Assembly: GCA_005888425.1 (NCBI GenBank)
Contig: VAZF01000211.1
Coordinates: 1-14,986, forward strand
DNA from: Alphaproteobacteria bacterium
Lineage (GTDB): Bacteria; Pseudomonadota; Alphaproteobacteria; ATCC43930; CGMCC-115725
DNA: 14,986 nucleotides
Direction: 5' to 3'
Below are positions 1-5,664 of this stretch, piece by piece. Every line of letters begins with the position of its first letter. Positions within the stretch are counted from its first letter, which is position 1. Position numbers and translations under genes: made by a program. The notes under the pieces were generated by a model. The model was not told where the DNA came from, did not search any database, and was given only the letters and a program-made list of their open reading frames with translations.

Positions 1-5
1 TGCTC

Positions 6-24
6 CCCCGGAACAAGTCCGGGG
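6..24. repeat. Short GC-rich palindrome at left edge
   Basis: Seen directly: a perfect 7-bp stem, CCCCGGA at 6-12 and TCCGGGG at 18-24, around a 5-base loop. No run of T follows on either side, so it is not a convincing intrinsic terminator. It resembles the small palindromic intergenic repeats common in alphaproteobacteria. It lies downstream of the phosphatase gene, within the 173-base edge stretch that has no gene. Confidence 0.5.
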
Positions 25-29
25 TCGCG

Positions 30-118
30 CTCAGGATGAGGTATTTTGGTGGACGCCATCCGCCACGAATCCTCATCCTGAGCAGCGCTGCGGCGAAGCC
101 GCGGCGCGTGTCGAAGGA
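30..118. repeat. Intergenic palindromic repeat (Bradyrhizobium/Rhodopseudomonas-type)
   Basis: Seen directly: CTCAGGATGAGG at 30-41 is repeated in inverted orientation as CCTCATCCTGAG at 71-82. Next to the second copy is a strong hairpin, 85-94 pairing with 98-107 over a 3-base GAA loop with one G-T pair, followed by TCGAAGGACG. From general knowledge, a string of the type CCTCATCCTGAG, GC-rich hairpin, TCGAAGGACG is a dispersed intergenic repeat in Bradyrhizobium-like genomes. It lies just beyond the 3' end of the phosphatase gene and may end transcription or protect the message, but that role is inference. Confidence 0.6.
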
Positions 119-173
119 CGCAGAGCATCCATGCAGCGCTTCCACAATTTCGGCGCGCCGCGCAGCGTCGGTG

Positions 174-1529
174 TCAGATAGCTCCGCGATAGACCAGCGC
201 GAGACAGGTGATGTCGTCGGATTGTTCGGCGCCGGCGGCGAATTCGGCGGTTGCCCCGATAACCTTCTCGACGAGCTCGGTGGCGCCGATGCCCCCCTCG
301 CGATCGAGGACTGTTTCGAGCCGCGCTTCGCCGAAAATGTCTCCGGCCGGGTTGAACGCCTCGGTGATGCCGTCGGTGAACATGAACAGCGTGTCGCCGG
401 AAGCGAGCACGGTTTCGGCGATGGTGTAAGAGCGGTCGGGGTCGATGCCAAACGGGATGCCGGTCGGTTTCAGCAAGTCGCGGCCGCCGCCGGAGCGCAG
501 CAGATAGGGCGAGTTGTGGCCGGCATTGCAGTAGCGCAGCCGGCCGGTCTCGAGATCGAGCACGCCGGAGAACATCGTCACAAACATGCAGGCGGTGTTG
601 CCGGTCGCGAGCAGCCGGTTGGCGTCGCGCATGCGCTGCGCCATATCGGTCTCCGCGGGGGCGTTGCGCATGACGGTGCGCGACACCGCCATAAAGAGCG
701 CGGCTGGGATGCCCTTTCCCGAAACATCGGCGATCGTCACCACCAGGCGGCGCTCGTCGAGCATAAAATAATCGTAGAAATCGCCGCCGATCTCGCGCGC
801 CGGGTGCATATCGGCGTGCAGGTCGATCCGGTGTTCGGCGGCGCCGAGCGGCAGCGGACCGGGCAGGATCGATTGCTGGATCGCGGCAGCCGCCTCCATC
901 TCCTCGCGGCGCGTCTGCTTCGCCTGGATCTCCGCGGCCATATCGGAAAAAGCGCGCGCGAATGTCGCGAGCGCCCCCGACTGCCGCGTCAGTTCGGCGA
1001 GCATGGCGGCGTCGTACTCTCCGCGCGCCAGGGCATTCGCCGCGTAGGTCAGGAAGGCGAGCGACTGGTTGGTGCTGTGCAGGCGCTGCCCCAGCTCGCC
1101 GATGATCTCGATCGCGATCGAGGGAAGCTCGGCGACGAGGCTCATCAGGTTGTCGCGGTCGACACGCAACGCCGCGACATCGGTGCGCGCCATGATCGTC
1201 GCCGTGCGCGGCACATCGGCAACCCCGCCGAGCTCGCCGACGATACGGTCGCGCCCGAGCGTCGCCATATGGATGAGCCCGGCGGGGATCTCGACAAAGA
1301 CATCGACCTCGCCGTCGAGGATCACCAGCGCGAAGTCGCCATGCTCGCCCTGCTGCATGATCTTCTCGCCAGCCGGGAAAGCGACGGAGCGGCAACGCGC
1401 GGCGACGGTGTGCAGCGCGCGCGCATCGAAGCCCGCGAAGATCGGGTGCAGCGCCAGCACCCGGGCGATCTCCTCGACCGTGGGTGTTGGCGCCGGTGTC
1501 GGCGTCGGGTGCTGCTGCCGCGACGTCAC
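174..1529 (-). CDS. cNMP-binding domain / PP2C (SpoIIE-type) serine phosphatase
   Basis: The product, about 451 aa, combines a cyclic-nucleotide-binding fold (about residues 22-136, with GELGG and the PRTAT phosphate-loop arginine) with a charged linker (about 195-215) and a PP2C_SIG/SpoIIE phosphatase domain (about 220-445). The phosphatase metal motifs are visible: GGDFYD near 248-253, ADVSGKG near 267-273, FTDGITEA near 384-391 and QSDDIT near 436-440. By family, it should dephosphorylate a Ser/Thr-phosphorylated partner, often an anti-sigma-factor antagonist, under nucleotide control. The target is unknown and no partner gene is nearby. I chose GTG at 1529; TTG at 1565 would add 12 basic residues, and neither has a good ribosome binding site. 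A Pro/Thr-rich stretch follows the start. It lies 75 bases below the 93-aa secreted-protein gene and may be cotranscribed with it. Confidence 0.85.
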   Translation of the reverse strand: MTSRQQHPTPTPAPTPTVEEIARVLALHPIFAGFDARALHTVAARCRSVAFPAGEKIMQQGEHGDFALVILDGEVDVFVEIPAGLIHMATLGRDRIVGELGGVADVPRTATIMARTDVAALRVDRDNLMSLVAELPSIAIEIIGELGQRLHSTNQSLAFLTYAANALARGEYDAAMLAELTRQSGALATFARAFSDMAAEIQAKQTRREEMEAAAAIQQSILPGPLPLGAAEHRIDLHADMHPAREIGGDFYDYFMLDERRLVVTIADVSGKGIPAALFMAVSRTVMRNAPAETDMAQRMRDANRLLATGNTACMFVTMFSGVLDLETGRLRYCNAGHNSPYLLRSGGGRDLLKPTGIPFGIDPDRSYTIAETVLASGDTLFMFTDGITEAFNPAGDIFGEARLETVLDREGGIGATELVEKVIGATAEFAAGAEQSDDITCLALVYRGAI

Positions 1530-1604
1530 GCGGCCATTTCTACGACCGCGGCGCGGGTCCGGCAAACAGGTCCGGTCCCGGGACGGACGAGCCGGTCAGC
1601 CTCA

Positions 1605-1886
1605 CTAATACCCACCGCGGCGGCAGGTGGCGCGAAACTCCTCTCGGCGCTCAAAGAGCCGCCGCTCGATCCGCGGCCGCTCCCAGGGCTGTGCGTAATA
1701 GAGGCGCTCCTCCGCCTCGCGAATTCGCTCACGCAGATAGCGGCAGCGCTCCCAATAACCCTGCACCGGCAGGATGTTCGAGGCCGCCGGTTGGCTTCCC
1801 GGAACGATCGGCCTGGCTTGAGCGGGAAGCGGAACGCTCAGCGCGGCCGTGATCAAAAGAGCGGCGAAAATCCCGGATTTCAACAT
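1605..1886 (-). CDS. Small secreted protein with two cysteines (unknown)
   Basis: A 93-aa protein I do not recognise. The start at 1886 is supported by a strong AGGAGG four bases upstream; an extension to 1952 would have no signal peptide at its front. Residues 1-24 form a clear signal peptide ending AQA before RPIVPG. The mature part, about 69 aa, has a Pro-rich lead and then a highly charged Arg/Glu helical stretch (about 46-86) bracketed by Cys48 and Cys88. This would suit a helical hairpin closed by a disulfide in the periplasm. It lies between the CxxC exported protein gene and the phosphatase gene, all on the same strand. A role with the RiPP cassette is possible from position only. Confidence 0.7.
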   Translation of the reverse strand: MLKSGIFAALLITAALSVPLPAQARPIVPGSQPAASNILPVQGYWERCRYLRERIREAEERLYYAQPWERPRIERRLFERREEFRATCRRGGY

Positions 1887-1985
1887 GATCCTCCTCTTGT
1901 CCGTATTGATCTCGTTATGGCGACAACGCTTGGGGCAGAGCGCGGCTTCCATCAGCGTCGCTAATCTCCCGCTCCGGATAAGAGC

Positions 1986-2717
1986 TCATTCCCAAAAGGC
2001 CATCACGATCGTGTTGCTGTCGTCGAGGATCAAGTTGATACGGTTAGGATTATGGACAATGCCTGCGACCCCATGCGTCGGGCTGATCGTGCGAAAGCCG
2101 TGCGGCAGGTCTTCTTCGCGCACGACGTTCGCGGTGCCGGCCGGTGATTTGCCCTTCTCGGCGAATTTCTTGCCGATGCACTGCTTGCAGTCATCCCCCT
2201 TGATATCCGCGTGAGCATTGCCCGGGAGCTGCTTGATGCTCAAGGCGTTGGCGCCGGCGCGCACTCGCAAGCCCTTATATGGATGCCCCGCCTCGAGCGT
2301 GAACATCGCATTGATCGGGACAAAGCCCTCGGCTTTCTGCGATTGCTGCGGGCTGGTGGCGATGAACTGGAGATCAAGCACATCGTCGGCCGGCTTGCCG
2401 TAAAAGAACGGCACGAGCTGCGGATTGCTCCAGCCCAACGAGCTGACCAGCCCGGTCACATGGATGATGTCAATCTTGGGATCCATCGCGGTGCGTAGCA
2501 CCTCGACGCCGGTCACGTACAGAACCGGCATTTCGAGCGACGGACGATTGCCGCCCGACGGTCCGGCGGCTCCCTGATCGCCGCCGACATAGCCCTCCTG
2601 GCCGCCACCGCCCTGGTCCGCTCCCTGAGCGCCTTGCGCAAAAACCGACGCCGCCGGAATCGCCTGCATCAGCAGGACCGCGATTCCAGCAAACACAATG
2701 CGATGGATCTGTCTCAT
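1986..2717 (-). CDS. Exported protein with Gly-rich linker and CxxC motif, next to RiPP maturase
   Basis: A 243-aa protein of unknown function. The start at 2717 has GGAGGGCGGGG just upstream. Residues 1-27 are a signal peptide ending SVFA, 28-57 are a Gly/Gln/Ser-rich linker, and 60-243 form a compact domain with few charged repeats. The only cysteines are Cys177 and Cys180 (CKQC), which could bind a metal or act as a redox pair. CxxC is not followed by His, so it is not a c-type haem site. It does not look to me like GrrP, the substrate-binding-like protein found in some Grr clusters. It starts 49 bases after the radical SAM gene, across a small hairpin, so cotranscription is likely. A role in export, binding or processing of the modified peptide is inference. 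Confidence 0.72.
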   Translation of the reverse strand: MRQIHRIVFAGIAVLLMQAIPAASVFAQGAQGADQGGGGQEGYVGGDQGAAGPSGGNRPSLEMPVLYVTGVEVLRTAMDPKIDIIHVTGLVSSLGWSNPQLVPFFYGKPADDVLDLQFIATSPQQSQKAEGFVPINAMFTLEAGHPYKGLRVRAGANALSIKQLPGNAHADIKGDDCKQCIGKKFAEKGKSPAGTANVVREEDLPHGFRTISPTHGVAGIVHNPNRINLILDDSNTIVMAFWE

Positions 2718-2737
2718 GCCCCGCCCTCCGAATGAAA

Positions 2738-2753
2738 GCCCGTCATTACGGGC
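2738..2753. other. Small hairpin between maturase and exported-protein genes
   Basis: GCCCGT at 2738-2743 pairs with ACGGGC at 2748-2753 around a 4-base loop. There is no T-run, so it is more likely an intercistronic RNA hairpin than a terminator. It lies only 20 bases above the start codon of the 243-aa exported-protein gene and could tune relative expression; that is inference. Confidence 0.35.
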
Positions 2754-2766
2754 GCAACCGCCCGCC

Positions 2767-3972
2767 TTAATTTACCGGCACTGCCGCTACTACGTCCGTG
2801 GCGAGTGGCGCGGCACCGAGATTGCGAATGTCCGTGTCGGCCAGCTCGCCGACCCGGTTTCCCATAAGCTCGATCAGATCGAGAACGAGATCGGTGGCGC
2901 GCATCTTGCTCATCCGGCAATAGGTTGTCTCGGTACTGACAAAGCTGCCGTTCTCCGACAGTTTGTTGACCGGCTCGCCGCCGCCGCAGATCGAAAAATA
3001 ATCGCAGCGCTCGCGGCACAATTCGACGCCGGCATCGATGTCCCGGCGCATGCGTTGCAGGACTGCTCCCGCCGCCATGTCGGTCAGCTTGTCGCGATTG
3101 ATGTTGCCAAGGATAAAGTCGCCGTACTCAGCGCTCTTCAATCCAAGCAATTCCGGCGAAAAGGTCGCGATGTTGCCCGCCCAATCCATGCTGGTGATCG
3201 CGAACGGCTCGACCAGCTGATTGAAAAACACCGCCTCCTTGGGGCGCAGTACCAAACGCGTTGCGTCATCGATCTCGCGGATAAAGCCGAACTTGCCCGG
3301 CGCGGCCGCCGCCAGGCGCCAGAACTCGCGCAGAAAGTTGTAATAGGAGTCTTCGATGCCGGTTTCGCCGAACGAGCGCGAGACATGGCCGCCCTCGCTC
3401 TCCTCGACATTGAAGCAGACGCGGTCGATCCCTTCCGACACATAGAAATCGAACATCTCGCGCGGCACGGCGAGGCTTTCCGCCGACAGCACCGAGATCA
3501 CATGGAACGGCACGCCGCGCTCGCGAAGCCGCCGAATCCCGGCGATTGTCTTGTCGAAGGTGCCATGACCGGAGCGGCTCCGGCGATTGATGTCGTGCAG
3601 CCGCTTTGGGCCGTCGATGCTGACCCCGACATTGACGTCGGCTTCGGTGAAGAAGGCACACCATGCGTCATCGATCAGCGTGCCGTTGGTCTGAAAGGCG
3701 TGCGTCAGCTCGGTTTCCGCGGGCTTCAGGCTGTCGATCAGCCGGAACGCTCGCCGGTAAAAATCGATCGGCAGCACCATCGGCTCACCGGCATGCCAGA
3801 CGACGGTGAGGCCGTGCTGCAACCAGCCGGAGGCAAAGACTTGCGAGAACAGATTGGCGATGGTCTCGTCTGCGAGGACCGCGTTGTTGCTGCGGTCCGG
3901 CAGATAGCAATACCGGCAATTGATATTGCAGAACGGCGTCGGCTGGACCACCACCAGCTGAATGTGCGGCAT
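2767..3972 (-). CDS. grrM: GrrM/OscB-type radical SAM/SPASM cyclophane-forming peptide maturase
   Basis: A 401-aa radical SAM enzyme. Near the N-terminus is the cluster motif Cys15-x3-Cys19-x2-Cys22 (FCNINCRYCY) that holds the SAM-binding 4Fe-4S cluster, with HAGEP at 60-64. The C-terminal SPASM region carries Cys319, Cys323, Cys329 and Cys352 with CGGGEPVNKL and STETTYC, the pattern of the GrrM/OscB family. By family, it forms carbon-carbon crosslinks between an aromatic ring and the beta carbon of the residue two positions on, giving three-residue cyclophanes in a ribosomal peptide. Its substrate should be the W-x-N peptide encoded 31 bases upstream. I chose ATG at 3972 because the protein starts just before the conserved VVQPTPFCN; the open frame continues upstream but overlaps the precursor gene. 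No strong ribosome binding site is seen, so translation is probably coupled to grrA. Confidence 0.93.
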   Translation of the reverse strand: MPHIQLVVVQPTPFCNINCRYCYLPDRSNNAVLADETIANLFSQVFASGWLQHGLTVVWHAGEPMVLPIDFYRRAFRLIDSLKPAETELTHAFQTNGTLIDDAWCAFFTEADVNVGVSIDGPKRLHDINRRSRSGHGTFDKTIAGIRRLRERGVPFHVISVLSAESLAVPREMFDFYVSEGIDRVCFNVEESEGGHVSRSFGETGIEDSYYNFLREFWRLAAAAPGKFGFIREIDDATRLVLRPKEAVFFNQLVEPFAITSMDWAGNIATFSPELLGLKSAEYGDFILGNINRDKLTDMAAGAVLQRMRRDIDAGVELCRERCDYFSICGGGEPVNKLSENGSFVSTETTYCRMSKMRATDLVLDLIELMGNRVGELADTDIRNLGAAPLATDVVAAVPVN

Positions 3973-4003
3973 CGGCGTTTGAGGCGGGCGGGGCGATACG
4001 CGC

Positions 4004-4387
4004 TTACCAGTTGCCCCAGCCGTTGCGCCAATTGTGCCAGCCGTTCCGCCAGTTGTTCCAGTTGTTCCAGGGCTGGCCAAAGTTGAAATTGGCCCAAGGC
4101 CGGCCCCAGCCCCAGCCTCCGCCATTGCCCCAATTGTGCCACGCCAGGCGCTGCTCGCCGCTGGACGGTGATGTCTCGGTTTCGGCGCCGGAGACCGCCG
4201 ACACTGCCTCGCGGATTGCCGCAAGCCGTTCCGAGACGCGTTGTTCCTGCGCACCCGTATTTTGCGCCGTGGCGGGATGCTGAGCGGCGGGCGCAGCCAC
4301 GGTGGAGCCGAGCAACACTGCCATTCCGATAGTGCCGGGGCTCACAAGGTACGACACGACATTAAGGTACTTCCGCGCCAACGACAC
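4004..4387 (-). CDS. grrA: GrrA-like RiPP precursor with C-terminal W-x-N repeats
   Basis: A 127-aa precursor. The GTG start at 4387 is backed by a purine-rich GGGAGGGGGAATA. Residues about 16-36 are a hydrophobic signal-like segment (GMAVLLG, ending APAAQ), and 45-80 are a polar, partly helical leader. The core, residues 83-127, contains almost only Trp, Asn, Gly, Arg, His and Phe. It has nine W-x-N tripeptides at 83, 86, 98, 107, 110, 113, 117, 120 and 124, and a 7-residue tandem repeat at 113-119 and 120-126 (WRNGW-H/G-N). This layout, followed directly by a GrrM-type maturase, matches the GrrA/OscA precursor class. Cyanobacterial members mostly have Gly-rich repeats with F-x-N or Y-x-N, so the Trp-dominated core is notable. 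There is no obvious protease gene in the window. The core crosslinks are predicted, not shown. Confidence 0.88.
   Translation of the reverse strand: MSLARKYLNVVSYLVSPGTIGMAVLLGSTVAAPAAQHPATAQNTGAQEQRVSERLAAIREAVSAVSGAETETSPSSGEQRLAWHNWGNGGGWGWGRPWANFNFGQPWNNWNNWRNGWHNWRNGWGNW
4010..4051 (-). repeat. 21-bp tandem repeat encoding the W-x-N core
   Basis: Two adjacent 21-base units, 4031-4051 and 4010-4030, match at 17 of 21 positions and encode WRNGWHN and WRNGWGN. Just upstream, three TGG-AAC/CGG-AAC codon groups continue the pattern. The core seems to have grown by slippage or unequal exchange of a short unit. Confidence 0.75.
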
Positions 4388-4447
4388 TATTCCCCCTCCC
4401 CGATGACGAGCGGCAGGTTCCCCTTTGGCCCCAACCGTCGCGTCAGC

Positions 4448-4477
4448 AGCCTAGCGCAACATCGACTGGAACGTCAA
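4448..4477 (-). promoter_or_regulatory. Possible sigma-70-type promoter for the grrA cassette
   Basis: On the minus strand TTGACG (4477-4472) is followed after 18 bases by TAGGCT (4453-4448), about 60 bases above the grrA start. The -35 element is good and the -10 element is weak. It lies in the only sizeable gap between the housekeeping run and the RiPP genes, where a separate promoter is expected. No transcript data support it. Confidence 0.35.
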
Positions 4478-4512
4478 TTTCACTACACCGTCAGTTTCAC
4501 GGTCAATTTGGG
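4472..4512. repeat. Short direct repeats upstream of grrA (possible operator)
   Basis: CGTCAATTTCAC (4472-4483), CGTCAGTTTCAC (4489-4500) and GGTCAATTTGGG (4501-4512) are direct repeats spaced 17 and 12 bases apart. The first overlaps the proposed -35 box and the third overlaps the tag stop codon. Direct repeats at a -35 box suggest a regulator binding site. No regulator gene is present in the window. Confidence 0.4.
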
Positions 4513-5054
4513 GTAGGCACACATGTCCACGGCGGCGCGAGCGGGAGGATCCGGGCATAAACCGGGCAATCCGGCTCGTGCGCGCCCGGCAGATAGCCGA
4601 GGCTCATCAGGAATTCGTGGACGATCAAGCCGCCGGTGAAGCGAAACGTGCGGCGGAACAGGCGCGTCCATTCCTCAAGAGAAAGCGGGTGATGCGCCGC
4701 CAGCCACGCATGAAACGAGCCGTGCGATTGCCGCAGCTGCTGGATAACGCGGGCATTGTCGATGATGGCGGCAACCTTCAGCCGGTTGCGAACGATTCCG
4801 GCATCGGCGAGCAGGCGCGCGACATCCGCATCACCGAATGCGGCGACCCGGTCAACTTCGTAATTAGCGAAAGCGGTGCGAAACGCGGCGCGCTTCTGTA
4901 ACACCGTCAGCCAGGAAAGTCCGGCCTGATTGATTTCGAGAACGAGACGCTCGAACAGCACGGATTCCTCATCGGCCGGAAAGCCGTATTCGGAATCGTG
5001 GTAAGGGCCGTGCAGCGGATGGCTCGGCGCCGCGCGACAATAGGCGGCGCTCAC
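4503..5054 (-). CDS. tag: DNA-3-methyladenine glycosylase I
   Basis: A 183-aa helix-hairpin-helix DNA glycosylase that removes 3-methyladenine from alkylated DNA. It matches E. coli Tag at the zinc snap: Cys6 and His19 (13 residues apart as in Tag), and His159 and Cys163 (HEPDC). The active-site region LFERLVLEINQAGLSW gives Glu40 as the likely catalytic acid, and AGIVRNRLK follows the usual pattern. I chose GTG at 5054, one base after the DUF1467 stop; a longer form from 5108 would overlap DUF1467 and add unrelated residues ahead of the zinc Cys. The C-terminus is slightly shorter than in Tag and ends soon after the zinc residues. It is the last gene of the coupled housekeeping run. Confidence 0.85.
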   Translation of the reverse strand: MSAAYCRAAPSHPLHGPYHDSEYGFPADEESVLFERLVLEINQAGLSWLTVLQKRAAFRTAFANYEVDRVAAFGDADVARLLADAGIVRNRLKVAAIIDNARVIQQLRQSHGSFHAWLAAHHPLSLEEWTRLFRRTFRFTGGLIVHEFLMSLGYLPGAHEPDCPVYARILPLAPPWTCVPTPN

Positions 5055-5055
5055 G

Positions 5056-5292
5056 TCAGGAACCGCGAAAGCTGAACCACGGCTCGCTGACGACGATATA
5101 GATGCCAAGCCAGATGATCGCGGCCAGGATTGTCGTCAGCGCCAATTTCCGCCCGAGCAACGGGCGGCGCGGCGCGCCGGCGGCGTGACCCAACTCGCCG
5201 GGTTCGGAAGGGCTGACCCAGAGCGGCAAGATCGCGAACAATGTCACCCACCAGACCAGGATATAGACGACGATGCCGGTCAGCCAGTTCAT
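5056..5292 (-). CDS. DUF1467 family small membrane protein
   Basis: A 78-aa protein with two membrane helices (about residues 5-25 and 50-68) joined by a loop containing SPSEPGELG and a Pro/Arg-rich PRRPLLGRK. This matches the alphaproteobacterial DUF1467 family, of unknown function, which usually lies beside the methylmalonyl-CoA epimerase gene, as here. The start at 5292 is 15 bases after the restored mce stop, and its own stop lies one base before the tag start, so translational coupling is likely. Confidence 0.85.
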   Translation of the reverse strand: MNWLTGIVVYILVWWVTLFAILPLWVSPSEPGELGHAAGAPRRPLLGRKLALTTILAAIIWLGIYIVVSEPWFSFRGS

Positions 5293-5307
5293 GCGACGGC
5301 TAAAACG

Positions 5308-5657
5308 TCACGCCTGTTCGAGCTCAATCAGCGTGCCGCAGAAATCCTTGGGATGCAGGAACAGCACCGGCTTGTCGTGCGCGCCGAGGCGAGGCTCGCC
5401 GTCGCCGCCTCGTAGCAGAGGTGATGCATGCCGCCGCCCGGGTTCTTGTCGAGAAAGCCGCGAACCGGCGAATCGGCGCCGAGCGGTTGCAGCAACTCGA
5501 TCTTCGTGTTCGGCAGTTTCACAAAAACAACCGTCACGCCGTGCGCCGGCAAAGGTTGCGGCGGCGACACGCGCGCGCCGAGCGCATCGCGGTAGATTGC
5601 CGCTGCGGCATCGAGGTCGGGGACGACGATTGCGATGTGATTGAGCCGCCCGATCAT
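5308..5657 (-). pseudogene. mce: Methylmalonyl-CoA epimerase, interrupted by out-of-frame deletion
   Basis: Methylmalonyl-CoA epimerase interconverts the R and S forms of methylmalonyl-CoA in propionate metabolism. The first frame gives residues 1-84 of a clear VOC-fold epimerase: GRLNHIAIVVPDL with metal ligand His7, LPNTKIELLQPL, and GGGMHHLCYEA. After about position 5408 this frame turns to unrelated sequence and ends at 5328. From 5400 another frame reads GEPRLGAHDKPVLFLHPKD and GTLIELEQA to a TGA at 5308. That is the usual family C-terminus with its final metal-ligand Glu. The segment between, normally about 18-20 residues, is missing; 350 bases remain where about 405 are expected. Start is ATG 5657, with GTG 5660 possible. 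As written no full-length enzyme can be made; a sequence error is equally possible. Confidence 0.85.
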
Positions 5658-5664
5658 CACGAGC

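Noticed and set aside
36..1964. Long plus-strand open frame of 642 codons
   Set aside because: It is antisense to the phosphatase and the 93-aa secreted-protein gene; its product is Arg/Gly/Asp-rich with no domain, as expected for GC-rich mirror frames.
1887..1985. Promoter or small gene between the 93-aa and 243-aa protein genes
   Set aside because: The 99-base gap shows no convincing -35/-10 pair and no open frame with a ribosome binding site other than that of the 93-aa gene.
2738..2753. Hairpin below grrM as an intrinsic terminator
   Set aside because: The stem is only 6 bp and no T-run follows; the next gene starts 20 bases on with a good ribosome binding site.
2698..4086. Plus-strand open frame of 462 codons across the maturase
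   Set aside because: It mirrors grrM, which has complete radical SAM and SPASM motifs; the plus frame has no recognisable fold.
3973..4254. Upstream extension of grrM to 4254
   Set aside because: It would overlap most of the precursor core in another frame and adds low-complexity residues; conserved sequence begins just after the ATG at 3972.
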